A stretch of DNA of 64,000 nucleotides from Candidatus Brachybacter algidus (GTDB lineage Bacteria; Bacteroidota; Bacteroidia; Chitinophagales; Saprospiraceae), in NCBI GenBank assembly GCA_016711705.1, contig JADJSK010000002.1, forward strand, positions 682,001 to 746,000, written 5' to 3'. Made by a program: the position numbers and the translations under genes. Positions 1 to 10,800 of the stretch are shown here, one piece after another; the first letter of the stretch is position 1, and the number at the start of each line of letters is the position of its first letter. The notes below the pieces were generated by a model. That model saw only the letters and a program-made list of their open reading frames with translations, had not been told where the DNA came from and searched no databases.

Positions 1-2
1 AT

Positions 3-2315
3 AATATTTCTGATGGTCTTCCGAACAATACCATTTATGGAATATTGGCAGATACAAGGGGCAATTTGTGGTTAAGTACCAATCATGGCATTTCTGTTTT
101 TAATATCCTGAAACAAAGTTTTACAAATTTTGATGTGTACAATGGTTTGCAGAGCAACGAGTTCAATACCGGTGCCTATTTTAAAAGCAGTGATGGTGAG
201 ATGTTCTTCGGCGGCATCAGCGGATACAATCGTTTTTATCCCGATAAGATAAATCTCCCATTAAATAAAATTCCGATTGTTATTTCTGATGTCAATCTTC
301 CGGGTTCTAAAGTTCCTTATCGTTTCTCTTTTATTCATGATAATTTACTTACCCATGATAATAACAATATTAGTATTACGCTTGCATCTTTGGACTATGC
401 TTCTCCGGAGAAGTTAAGATATGCTTATCGGATATACAATAGTGATACTTCCTGGATCATGCTGGGAAATAACAGAAATGTCACCCTTAGTAATCTTAGT
501 CCGGGAAAATACGTTTTTCAAGGTAAGGGAACAGATTCTTTTGGCAGATGGGGTGATAATATAGTGGAAATGGTGTTTGTTATTTCACCTCCCTGGTGGA
601 AATCCCTTTGGGCATATTTCTTCTATTTTATCATATTTGGTAGCCTGCTGTATTACCTATGGAATCGGAATAAGCAGCGACTTATTCAAAATCATCAACT
701 TGAGAATGAACGTAGGGAAGCGGCAGCAATAATTGAACTTGATCTCGCAAAGACAAAGTTTGTCGACAATATCACGCACGAATTCAGGACGCCGCTTACA
801 ACGATCCTGGGACTGACTGATGCAAACAATGTAGATGAGGATATTAGTCCGGAGAAAGTATCTCAGAAAAATGCAACTATCAGAAGGAATGGCAAGCAAC
901 TTTTAAATCTGGTAGACCAATTACTGGAATTGTCCAGGTTAGAATCCGGCAACCAAACTATTGATTTGGAGGCCGGAGTGCTGAGTGTTTACTTATCCCA
1001 CTTAGTAAACTCTTTTGAATCTTTAGCCAATCTAAGCGGAAAAAAAGTTATTCACAACATTGACTTTGACGAAATAGTATTCATTTATGATGCGGTCAAA
1101 ATTCAACAAGTGTTGTCGAATTTGATTTCCAATGCAATCAAATTTAGTAAAGATGGAAGTGAAATAAATGTCCATTCGAGCCTAAAAACAACAGATGAAA
1201 AGTATATATTGACTGTAAAAGTAATGGACAAGGGAATGGGTATTCCGGAAGATGAATTAAAATACGTTTTCGAACGTTTTCACAGAGTTAAAATAAATGA
1301 GGCTAAGCAACTTCCAGGCACAGGAATTGGTTTGGCGCTTGCAAAAGAGTTGGTCGAAATAATGGGTGGAACAATTGATGTTCGTTCTGAATACGGAAAG
1401 GGTAGTGTCTTTAGTTTTGAAATACCTGTATTGAAGTCAGAGGATAAGTTGACAAATATCAATCCGGAGATAAATGAACAATTTTTGACAATTTCTGCTG
1501 AGAAATCAGACTCTGGTGCGGTACAAGAAAATTTAATTATAAACCCATTAACTGAGGATGAAAGCGATATTGCAGTCGTTTTGATCGTCGAGGACAATGA
1601 GGATGTTCGGAATTATATTCAATCATGCGTCAGTGAGAAGTTTAAAGTCATAACTGCCGTCAATGGTGTGGACGGGTTAAATAAAGCCCTGGAATTCATG
1701 CCCGATATCATCATCAGTGATGTGATGATGCCTGAGAAAGATGGTTTTACTTTGTGTGATGACATAAAGAACAACCCGATAACAAGTCATATTCCTGTAA
1801 TACTTTTGACAGCAAAAGTTGATGCAAAGTCCAAAATTGAAGGTTTAAGGAAAGGTGCTGATTCATACCTGGCTAAACCATTTGATAAAGAAGAATTATT
1901 GCTGATCCTGGACAACATGATATCTTTGATCGCAAGAATGCAGATCCGACACTATGGAATAATGAACAGTGATCTCCCGGAGAATGTCAGGAATGAATCT
2001 ACACTGGAAGATGATTTTATCAACCGCGTTTTGTCTATACTTGAAGGCCATTATGCTAAAGAGGAATTTACGATAGAAGACATGGCAGATCAGGTATTTA
2101 TGAGTAGAAGCCAATTATTCCGCAAAATAAAGGCAATGACCGGTCACTCTCCCTCCACTTTTCTCAGAAGTTTTAGGTTGAAAAAAGCAAAACAATTACT
2201 CTTTTCCAGACCTGATTTGAACATTTCAGAAGTGGCATATTCGACAGGATTTAGTTCTCCGAAGTATTTTTCAAATGTATTTTTGGAGGAATTTGGGCAT
2301 CGGCCACGGCAATAG
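3..2315 (+). CDS. Hybrid two-component sensor/regulator (HTCS), 5'-truncated by window edge
   Basis: The reading frame is already open at base 3 and encodes a two-component propeller motif (DGLPNNTIYGI...GNLWLSTNHG), so the TTG at 45 is not the true start and the gene begins upstream. Counting from base 45, the order is: last propeller blade (1-60), Y_Y_Y domain (about 105-180), PPWW and one membrane helix (about 188-207), HisKA with the phospho-acceptor His245 in ITHEFRTPL, HATPase with N and G boxes (NAIKFSKDG, DKGMGIP, GTGIGLALAKEL), receiver domain with Asp559 in ISDVMMPEKDG, and an AraC-type DNA-binding domain (about 660-756). Family knowledge: HTCS proteins sense periplasmic ligands, often glycans, and activate neighbouring genes. 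The C-terminus stops at FGHRPRQ, a few residues short of the usual PSEYR ending. It may control the surface-protein cluster that follows; this is inference from position. Confidence 0.93.
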   Translation, partial: NISDGLPNNTIYGILADTRGNLWLSTNHGISVFNILKQSFTNFDVYNGLQSNEFNTGAYFKSSDGEMFFGGISGYNRFYPDKINLPLNKIPIVISDVNLPGSKVPYRFSFIHDNLLTHDNNNISITLASLDYASPEKLRYAYRIYNSDTSWIMLGNNRNVTLSNLSPGKYVFQGKGTDSFGRWGDNIVEMVFVISPPWWKSLWAYFFYFIIFGSLLYYLWNRNKQRLIQNHQLENERREAAAIIELDLAKTKFVDNITHEFRTPLTTILGLTDANNVDEDISPEKVSQKNATIRRNGKQLLNLVDQLLELSRLESGNQTIDLEAGVLSVYLSHLVNSFESLANLSGKKVIHNIDFDEIVFIYDAVKIQQVLSNLISNAIKFSKDGSEINVHSSLKTTDEKYILTVKVMDKGMGIPEDELKYVFERFHRVKINEAKQLPGTGIGLALAKELVEIMGGTIDVRSEYGKGSVFSFEIPVLKSEDKLTNINPEINEQFLTISAEKSDSGAVQENLIINPLTEDESDIAVVLIVEDNEDVRNYIQSCVSEKFKVITAVNGVDGLNKALEFMPDIIISDVMMPEKDGFTLCDDIKNNPITSHIPVILLTAKVDAKSKIEGLRKGADSYLAKPFDKEELLLILDNMISLIARMQIRHYGIMNSDLPENVRNESTLEDDFINRVLSILEGHYAKEEFTIEDMADQVFMSRSQLFRKIKAMTGHSPSTFLRSFRLKKAKQLLFSRPDLNISEVAYSTGFSSPKYFSNVFLEEFGHRPRQ

Positions 2316-2559
2316 CAGCAGGTTTATATTTTATAAAAGAAATTTGGCTTCCAAACTTCCCTTCCCCCAAAACCACCATAAACATTGATAATGCAACATG
2401 CTATCCCATGATTGCAACATAGGTGTCCCATACCTACCTACCCTAAAAGCTATTTTTGCAGCATAAATGTTTACATCCGATTTGTCCAGTCAATTAATGA
2501 AAGTTCAAGATTGGGTTTGAAAGATGCAAGCACCATTTTGTATTAAGCCAGTTTTTAAA
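2316..2559 (+). promoter_or_regulatory. Upstream region of the surface-protein cluster with a candidate -7 element
   Basis: The gap between the HTCS gene and the barrel gene contains TATTTTTG at 2451-2458, a perfect match to the Bacteroidota -7 consensus TAnnTTTG. No good TTG -33 element lies at the usual distance, so this is a candidate, perhaps one needing an activator. No terminator hairpin was seen after the HTCS gene. Confidence 0.35.
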
Positions 2560-4410
2560 ATGTATTTAAAAATTACTGAAAATTTATTCCGTCGATGGAT
2601 GATCCTAATTTTCTGTCTTGTCTTTTGGAATACAAATGGACATAGTCAGAATATTGAAGATCTCCTAAATAGGAAGAAGGACTCCACTTCTTTTATTAAA
2701 AACATGCTCTCCGGAGATCCATTTTCAGTTACAGGCAACTACGGACTTTCACTTCGATCTTACAATACAGATGGGGAGATGGTTCGCCAGACTCCGTTGA
2801 GTTCTACGCTTTATGCCAATGCTACCGCGAAACTATACAGCATTACAATTCCGGTGAGCTTCATCCTGAATAACCTGGATAATTTCAGTCATCCATTTCA
2901 CAAGGAATATTTCCAGGGTATGTTGTCGAATCAACGAAACAGGTTGTCCCGACTCGGTATCAGTCCATACTACAAATGGATCAAAGTGCATGCAGGACAT
3001 CGATACATGAATTTTTCAAACTACACCCTTTCCAATCATAACTTTTTGGGTGCCGGCATTGAGTTGACACCGGGCAAGTTAAGATTTGCAGCCATGGCGG
3101 GGCGTTTGGCAAAGGCAGAACCCATCGACCTTGCCTTAGACAGGCCCAATCTGCCGATTTACAGAAGAGTCGGCTGGGGATTCAAAGCTGGATATGGGAC
3201 AAATAGTGACTTTATTGATTTCATTTTATTCCGAGCGAAAGATGATGCCAATTCTTTGGAGAATCAGGTGGTTTCAGAAGGAATACTTCAACCGGAAGAA
3301 AACCTTGTAATGGCAATTAAAGGCCAGAAAGTAATAGTAAAAAATCTGCAAATTGACTTTGAATTGGCTCGCAGTGGACGCACACGCAATATGAATGATG
3401 ATAGAGTAGAGCGATCCGGTGGTTTATCTCTCGATTACAGCAATCCTATTTTCAGAAGAAGAACTTCCACCTCTTATGGCAATGCAGCGACTGCAAACCT
3501 TACCTATCAACTTGGAAAGATACAGTTGGGAGCTGGCTATCAGCGCATCGATCCTCAATTCAGGACCTTCGGTGCCTATTTTTTCAATGACGATATCGAA
3601 AATTATACCGCCCAATTGTCGGGGTTTGGGATAAAGAATTTTTCTTTTACAGGTACGGCAGGATTGCAGCGTAATAATCTTGATGGCAGCAGACAAGCTA
3701 GTTACCGACGATTTATCTCCGCACTCAATGCAAATTACCAGGTCAAAACGTGGATTTTTGGTGTCAATTATTCCAATTTTAATTCGACGATTAACTATGT
3801 TTTATCACAGGATCAGGACTCATTGAAAGTTGTTATAGTGACTTCCGATGTATCAGGAAATGTGTCTAAGAGTCTTAATGGGAATAACGGTGCTATGCAC
3901 AATTTCAATTTAAGAGGCGGTCTTCAGAAAGTAAACCAAAATCTTGAAACGCCCGCCGGTAATCCGGCCACCAATATGTATTACGCCAATCTTGGGTATA
4001 ATCTTAGGCTCAAGTCCGATTGGAATGGTAACCTAAACCTGGATTACAACCAAAATTCACTGAGCGGCATCCGGCAGGATAGATATGGCATAGGTGGCAG
4101 GCTAGGAAAAAGCTTCTTTACAAAGAAACTCGATCTGGCAGTAGGCACTCAGACTTACAGAGGAAGCAGTCCAAATGACATCAGATCTTCGACGCAGACC
4201 AATTATAGCTTCAAAGCTAACTGGAAAATATCCAAACTTCATGCACTTCAATTTCAGCTAAATTCTATTCATAATAAGAGAATTACCGGTAGTGCTACGG
4301 ATAAATTTTCCGAATTAATAGCTTCTATAGGCTTCAATGGCAGATTTGAATACAAGCCTTTTGTCAAGAAGAACACTAACCCAAAAATAGATCAGAAGGA
4401 TGAGCAATAG
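2560..4410 (+). CDS. Putative outer-membrane beta-barrel protein, first gene of the surface cluster
   Basis: No specific family was recognised. The open frame begins at 2524, but the ATG at 2560 gives a better signal peptide (basic RR, hydrophobic MILIFCLVFW, cleavage near GHSQ); start choice is uncertain. The mature part (about 590 aa) is rich in alternating polar/aromatic strands with short Asn/Asp/Gly turns (such as YRRFISALNANYQVKTWIFGVNYSNF), as expected of a transmembrane beta-barrel, and has no cysteine-rich or enzymatic motif. The end overlaps the next gene by 11 bases, so the two are very likely co-transcribed and translationally coupled. Its place ahead of four giant secreted proteins suggests an anchor or conduit for them, which is inference. 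Confidence 0.75.
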   Translation: MYLKITENLFRRWMILIFCLVFWNTNGHSQNIEDLLNRKKDSTSFIKNMLSGDPFSVTGNYGLSLRSYNTDGEMVRQTPLSSTLYANATAKLYSITIPVSFILNNLDNFSHPFHKEYFQGMLSNQRNRLSRLGISPYYKWIKVHAGHRYMNFSNYTLSNHNFLGAGIELTPGKLRFAAMAGRLAKAEPIDLALDRPNLPIYRRVGWGFKAGYGTNSDFIDFILFRAKDDANSLENQVVSEGILQPEENLVMAIKGQKVIVKNLQIDFELARSGRTRNMNDDRVERSGGLSLDYSNPIFRRRTSTSYGNAATANLTYQLGKIQLGAGYQRIDPQFRTFGAYFFNDDIENYTAQLSGFGIKNFSFTGTAGLQRNNLDGSRQASYRRFISALNANYQVKTWIFGVNYSNFNSTINYVLSQDQDSLKVVIVTSDVSGNVSKSLNGNNGAMHNFNLRGGLQKVNQNLETPAGNPATNMYYANLGYNLRLKSDWNGNLNLDYNQNSLSGIRQDRYGIGGRLGKSFFTKKLDLAVGTQTYRGSSPNDIRSSTQTNYSFKANWKISKLHALQFQLNSIHNKRITGSATDKFSELIASIGFNGRFEYKPFVKKNTNPKIDQKDEQ

Positions 4411-7400
4411 TAAGTTCCGTTCATTAGGCTGGAGGAATTTACCTCTGATCCTTGCCCTATTTTGCTTACAAATGTTAGCGTCATCAGTGGAGGCTCAAAC
4501 TATATATCCCGTCTCAGTTTCGTCACAGATGATCATAGGCGGAAGTGTGTATATTGGAGACTTTGCCAACCCAATGGCCACAGCAAATAAACTCAATTTT
4601 ACTTTGAAGCTTGAAGATCCAGTTGAAACTGAAAGAACCGTTTATTTTCGGGTCACAATTGCGCAGAATGGGACCATCATTGCATTCAACCCCATAGGTT
4701 TCAGAGGCAATCAAATTACACTGGAGCGCAACGTACCTTATTATATCAATGGAGAAGATCTTGCGCAGAACCTTAGTATCAATAATCTTATCGGCTTGTC
4801 CGGTCCATTTGCATATGGGGTGCTTAATGAAGGCATCACAGATATTTGCATAGAGGTCATCGATGCGGTCAGAGAAGAACCAATTTCTGCCAGAGTCTGC
4901 GCTACAGGATACCTTGCCAGATTGCAGGCGCCCTTTCTGATATTGCCGATAGAGGGTCAGAATTTATTTGAAGCTCAGCTCAATAACCTTGTTTTTACCT
5001 GGCAAATGACAGATCCACTGGCACATCTTCCCTTTGCAAATATTGATTACTTGTTTGAGTTGAGAGAGAAATCACCGCTTTTAGACCCGCAGGATCAATT
5101 CGAGAATCACACATTGATCTATAGCGCAAATCTGGATCAATTTTCAGTTTTCTACAATGAATTAGCGTCTCAGCTGGATCCTTCGACCACTTATATATGG
5201 CGTGTTACAGCAAGATTTTTTGATCAGCAGGGCAATCCCGCACCCAACTATTTTGTCAATAATGGCATCAGTCGCATAGGTGTTTTTCAGGTGTTGCCTG
5301 ACCTGACTATTAATAGTGGAGAGAGTGGAGTTTCTTGCTTTTGCCCTAATGGAGAATGTGATATTATTTTCCCTTCAAACACTCCCGCTCAGCGAAATCT
5401 GATGGTCGGCGACAGCGTGCGATATGGTTCCTTCTATATGAAGATCAGTGAGTTGGACGGATCCGGAAGTAGTGGTATAGGAAGTGTGATGATCCCTTTT
5501 TTGAATTCAAAAGTATCGGTAGCATTTGACAATATCAACATCAATGATAAGTTTGAAGTAACTCAGGGCAATGTTTCTGCAATTGCTTCACAGCTAGTGA
5601 GCGCTATCGGTATCGATGGGGACGATCTACCTGATCTGTCTGCACTTCCTATTGGTTCAGCATGGCTTTCTGATATGAATCAACATGTGCAGGCTATACA
5701 AGAAAGCATGTCTTTGCCACTTTCACTTGGTAATAAACTGGCATTATTGGGATTCTCGATGCCCTTTGACGTATTCGTAACAGACCTGGACTTCAATGCA
5801 TATGGTGCAGCGACCGTCAACCTATTGATGTCTATTCCCGGAACTAATGGTCAGATCATCAATTTCGGTGCCACTGGAGTAAAAATTGGACGAAATGGGT
5901 TTGATATGGCAGGACTAAAGCTTTATTTATTGAGCGATATCACGATTCCTGGCTTGTCCTCACTTCCTTTAGTCATAAGAAAAGCAGTGCAAAATGATCC
6001 TTCTTTGGGCAGTTATATCACATTTGGTTGCAATGGATTTGAACAATTTAATTTGCAATGCAGCTACATTTTCCCAACAACTCAATTGCAAAGAACCGAC
6101 AATACAGCGCTACCCGTTGTCGCAGATATTACTTTAAAATCCAGCTCATGGGGTCAGTTTATTGGCTACGGAAGTATTGATGAATTCAGTGTAGCCGGTG
6201 CTCAGGGCTGGAATTTTAATGCTCAAAATATCATTTTAGACCTTGACCAATTGACCAACCCAACAGAAGTTAAGTTTCCGGCAAACTATCTGTCTAACAA
6301 TGGAGCTGCCTGGAAAGGCTTTTACATAGATCGTGTTTCGGTCGAGTTGCCTGAAGATATTAGTATGGCAGCGGGAAATTCTACTACATTTTCTGCAAAT
6401 AATATTATACTCGACAGTGAAGGAATGACCTGCAGAGCTGACGGTGTCAATATTTTAGACATTTCTACCGGGAATGTCGGAGGTTGGGCTTACTCGATAG
6501 ACTCCATCAGTGTGAATATTTTTAAAAATAGTTTTGTAAATGCGCATGTAGCCGGAAAGATGGGTATTGGTATATTGGATGCAGAAATAGACTATCAGGG
6601 ATTGATCTTCAAAGACAATAACAACAATTATAGCTTTAATCTTAGTCCTGTCGGAAGTTTTGCGATTCCCTATTTAATGCTTAATGCAAGTATTGATCAA
6701 GGTAGTTATCTAGCTATTGAAAAGCAACCTGTCACTAATAAATATAAGCCTTATGCAGACTTAAATATATCCGTCGAACTTAAAGTCAAAGAAGATGACT
6801 TCCGAAATGCCGGCCTTGGAAGTGTGGTGGATGAGTTGAAAGGCATCATGAATATCGATGAATTTGACTTTGGTGTAACGGGCATTAAATTCAACCATTT
6901 TAAAATTAATCATCCTGATCTGCCCGTTGGAAAACACTTTTCATTGGAAAGTACGGATGGAGGTGCCATCGTTATTCCCGGCTTACCGGATATCAATCTG
7001 AGTGATCTGAAGTTATTGGAACAAGAGCGCGACTTCAACGGATTCAATCTTCCTGAGCTAGGGATCGATATACAGATGCAGTTGGGATTTGCTTCAATAG
7101 GTGTTGGAGTTTGGGCGAAAAAAGACAGTGCCAAGACCGAAGGTTATAAATTTGGAAAATTTGAATTGAAGCTACCTGATTTTTCAGGAATGTCCTTTAA
7201 ATGTAACTGTGAACCAGTGGTGAACAATCCAGGAGATGCTCCAAAACCAAACTTTTGTGTAGCACCGGTATTGACTGGAGGAACTTCAACTGGCATTCAG
7301 ATAAATGACCGCATCAAGGTGGGTCATTTCGTGATGCGCGTGGAAGAGTTGAATGGCAACCAGGGAAAGGGTAAAATGGAAGTACCGTTTCTAAATTTAC

Positions 7401-7873
7401 TGTTGGATGTAGCATTTAACAATATTCAGGTTCATAAAATGGCCGGCGGTGAGAAAAGGTTGATTAGTGGAGTGGTATTAACTTCTCCAAATGCCTCCCT
7501 CGGCGGATTCAATGTCGAGGTTGGCGAGACAGAAGGCCCTATGGATCTTAGTGGATTGAGCGTTACTTCAGAATTTATGGATCAGATGGACAATCTAGCT
7601 TCTGAAGAAGGTGGATTCTTCAGCATGCCTTTTTCAATAAGCGAAAAAATGGATGAAATGTTTGGAGTGGCTTTACCGGAAGGCTTTGATTTTATATTAC
7701 TTGGAATGAAATTTGAAGCAGGTAGAGCGCGACTAAGCTCGATGTTGACGCTCAAATTGCCCGGTGATAATTACATGAAATTCGGCCTTTCAGGGATGAA
7801 TATTCGTCCCGATGGATTCAATCTCGATGGTATTCAGATTTATTTGGCGGAAGATTTTACAATTCAAAATTAG
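4400..7873 (+). CDS. Large secreted TANFOR-like multidomain protein
   Basis: Signal peptide at 1-33 (LPLILALFCLQMLASSVEAQ). Residues about 33-175 resemble the TANFOR domain of Bacteroidota surface proteins: an NKLNFTLKLED segment, VYFRVTIAQNG, the ITL..NVPYYINGEDL segment, and NEGITDICIEVID followed by the APFLILPIEGQ linker. An Ig/FN3-like domain follows (about 175-300). Then come two modules, each opening with a cysteine-rich CxC motif (CFCPNGEC near 313, CNCEP near 933) and a GDSVRYG / NDRIKVGHF strand; the first module is long (about 620 aa), and the second stops after about 225 aa at YLAEDFTIQN. The equivalent point of module 1 continues into a CNGFEQFNLQCSYIFP segment. The next gene starts immediately after the stop, in the same frame. 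Family assignment is from memory of the consensus, not from a search. Confidence 0.8.
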   Translation: MSNSKFRSLGWRNLPLILALFCLQMLASSVEAQTIYPVSVSSQMIIGGSVYIGDFANPMATANKLNFTLKLEDPVETERTVYFRVTIAQNGTIIAFNPIGFRGNQITLERNVPYYINGEDLAQNLSINNLIGLSGPFAYGVLNEGITDICIEVIDAVREEPISARVCATGYLARLQAPFLILPIEGQNLFEAQLNNLVFTWQMTDPLAHLPFANIDYLFELREKSPLLDPQDQFENHTLIYSANLDQFSVFYNELASQLDPSTTYIWRVTARFFDQQGNPAPNYFVNNGISRIGVFQVLPDLTINSGESGVSCFCPNGECDIIFPSNTPAQRNLMVGDSVRYGSFYMKISELDGSGSSGIGSVMIPFLNSKVSVAFDNININDKFEVTQGNVSAIASQLVSAIGIDGDDLPDLSALPIGSAWLSDMNQHVQAIQESMSLPLSLGNKLALLGFSMPFDVFVTDLDFNAYGAATVNLLMSIPGTNGQIINFGATGVKIGRNGFDMAGLKLYLLSDITIPGLSSLPLVIRKAVQNDPSLGSYITFGCNGFEQFNLQCSYIFPTTQLQRTDNTALPVVADITLKSSSWGQFIGYGSIDEFSVAGAQGWNFNAQNIILDLDQLTNPTEVKFPANYLSNNGAAWKGFYIDRVSVELPEDISMAAGNSTTFSANNIILDSEGMTCRADGVNILDISTGNVGGWAYSIDSISVNIFKNSFVNAHVAGKMGIGILDAEIDYQGLIFKDNNNNYSFNLSPVGSFAIPYLMLNASIDQGSYLAIEKQPVTNKYKPYADLNISVELKVKEDDFRNAGLGSVVDELKGIMNIDEFDFGVTGIKFNHFKINHPDLPVGKHFSLESTDGGAIVIPGLPDINLSDLKLLEQERDFNGFNLPELGIDIQMQLGFASIGVGVWAKKDSAKTEGYKFGKFELKLPDFSGMSFKCNCEPVVNNPGDAPKPNFCVAPVLTGGTSTGIQINDRIKVGHFVMRVEELNGNQGKGKMEVPFLNLLLDVAFNNIQVHKMAGGEKRLISGVVLTSPNASLGGFNVEVGETEGPMDLSGLSVTSEFMDQMDNLASEEGGFFSMPFSISEKMDEMFGVALPEGFDFILLGMKFEAGRARLSSMLTLKLPGDNYMKFGLSGMNIRPDGFNLDGIQIYLAEDFTIQN

Positions 7874-10800
7874 ATGATACACATGCCGGACATACATAGA
7901 TTCAAAGCGCAAATATTTTGTGCCGTTCTGATGCTTTGCTTTGATGGCGTAGTCATTGCGAAAGGTGGTTTTGAACCAACGGATAAGATTTCCGGTATCG
8001 GACATGAAATTATCGTGCCAACGAGTCAAACCCAAATATTATCTAAAAAAATTACTGGACTTGACCTGCTTTGGACTAAACCAACAGTTGAAACATATTC
8101 TGGAATTCAACTGGAAGCTTTGAAGGATTTTGATCTAAAATCTAATTTACCAAAAAATGGCTTTGAACTTAAAAAAATGATGTCGTCAAGAGCGAATCAC
8201 CAATCTTTGCCTTTGCTGTTAAATACTTCTGAATACTTTTTAGATGCTGATTTCCGCGGTCATCAAATGTTTCTGAGTAGTTTGAAGGAAACTTCTCATG
8301 GATTGATAGCGGAGCTTGTGTTTTCGGTGCTTACTCCGGAAGATCAGGTATTAAACTTTACAAGAAGCAATGTTTTAGTGACAGGACTGGGTAATGAATT
8401 GTGCAATATGCAACTTGCGCTTGAAGGAGATGAATCTACTAATGATCCTGAATTTCCCATTACCATCAAAGGTAGTATGGATCTGGATAGTGCGAGTTAT
8501 GTTTCATTTACTTGTGATGGTTTTGAAAGCTTTCAATTGATCTGTGAATACAGGTTCCCAAATAATTTGTTGACACCGGTCCAAGTGGGGCGAAATAGTG
8601 TTCGCGCCATGTTCAAGATCACTTCAACTGAATTAGGTCAATTTATAGGAACAGTTAGCATAGATCCTTTTGAAGTAGTGGGATTAGATGATGTGAGATT
8701 TGAGATCCAGGAGGCGGTAGTGGACTATAGTACAGGCAGCAATTTTGCAGGCATGGAAGCAATAATTGATCCTCAATGGCCTGCTGATTTGCGAGGTAAA
8801 TATCTGAACGATACATGGCGCGGATTTTATATGAAAAGATTGTCTGTCAGTTTACCTGAAGGACTGTCTTCGACCTCCGGACAGCGCATCACTATTGCTA
8901 TTGAAGATTTGTTGGCGGACCATGGTTCAGGAGTGACGGGCAAAGTCATGGCAAGTCCTGCGCTATCAGGCAATGTTTCCGGTTGGGGTCTTTCGCTTGA
9001 TCAATTGTTATTAGAAGTATTGGCCAATAGTGTACACGAATTCAAGCTGGAAGGTAAAATAAATATTCCAATCATGGAAGGTACTTCAGGTTATGAAGCC
9101 ATGTTCAATTATCCACCGGGAAATCCTAACGGAAAGGCGGAGATCAGCTTCAATCTGACGCTTGATGGTACGTATAAAATGCCATTTCTAGCCAATAGCA
9201 GCCTAACACTTGACAATGGTTCCGTCGCAGGAATAAGTTATACCCAAGGTAAGTTTCAGCCTCGTGCTACACTGCACGGAAAGATCGAACTTGGATTGAG
9301 TAATCCTAATGTGACCTTGCCGGCGATGGAATTTCAGGATTTCAAAATTAATGATTTCTCCTTACCATCTTATGGCGATGTGGCAGGAAAAGTCACGGGA
9401 GGATTGGATAAGATCAGTGTCGGCGCATTTGGGTTTGGGGGATTAAATCTTCCGGGAGGATCTGGTTCAACGGGATATCTTGACACAAATGATGATTGGT
9501 ATTTAGGAAATAAATTAGCGAGTGGACCAAATAATAGTGGACCTTCAATAAATACTGAAGATTACGCCCCTGGCAACGATCCGGCACCTAATCAAAAACT
9601 TGCAGGATTTCCTATTACCATCCGAAATATTGGATTAGGAAAGGGTCAGGATGGCGAGAATTCTTGTTATAAGCTTAACTTTACAATTGGAGTTAATTTT
9701 GCAAAAGGGGTAAATGCCTTTAATGCCGAAGGGAGTTTTTCAGTTTGGGCTGGTTTGGATTTTAACAAAATTCTTAGTTCAAAACCTTGGGATGCAGTTT
9801 CTTACCGCAAAACAACTGTTGAAAGCATATTGATAGAGGCTGATCTGGGTAAAGTTTCTATTACCGGTGGTATCCGCCTGATCAATGACGATCCTGTGTA
9901 TGGAAGCGGTTTTAAAGGCGCGATAGCTATGCAAGTTAAGTTGCCTAGCGCAGGATTTGTTGTCCAAAGTGTTGGTCAGTTTGGTAATATTCCAGCTAAA
10001 AATGGTGTGGAAGATTATCGATATTTCTTTGTAGATGCAGAGGTGGGATTCAGCTCAGGTTTACAATTAGGAAATACCGGATTGGCTATTTATGGATTCA
10101 GCGGTGGATTATTCTACAATATGAATCGTCTTGGGGATGACCCTGCCACAGTTGCGGCAAGTAAAAATGTTGCTTCAATGCCGCCAAATACGATTCCTAA
10201 TATGACAGGACAACTGCTTGAACCCGGTATTACACTCTCTGGAACTCAATATGTGCCAAGTCTAAATAAAACGAGCTTTCAAGTAGGGATGATATTTGGT
10301 CTTTCTGCACCGCAAACGATGCTCGCAGATGTCGCCTTCGGAATGGACATCAATACTTCGAATGGTTTTGCAATAGAAAAAGTTTATTTTAATGGAGGCG
10401 CTTACCTGATGAATAAAGGTTTGGCTGATAGAAAAAAAGGAGCTGCAGTGTTGCAGTTGAAGCTCCAACTTGACCTGTTAAATGATGAATTGGTCGGCAA
10501 CTTCGGTTTTGCATTTTCAGTACCGACAGGAGTTCCTGCCAATTTAGCTTTGGTCACTGGTCAATACAATACGAACCTCACTGCGGTCAATGTTTACTTC
10601 AAATTTAAAGGAAAAAAGGAATACTTTTTCTATGCGGGCACACCTTCCGAACCCATGAAAATTAATTTCCAATTGACGGAGTCCATCAAACTTGGCAATA
10701 TAAACGCTTATTTCATGGTGGGCACTCAGATGCCTACTATTCCTACCCTAGTGGAAATTTTCGACCAGGAAGGTTATGATCTGCCGAATGAACTAAGAAA

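Noticed and set aside
2278..2340. Frameshift at the end of the HTCS gene
   Set aside because: The protein lacks the last few AraC residues (PSEYR), but the alternative frames do not give a better ending, so a slightly short C-terminus is the simpler reading.
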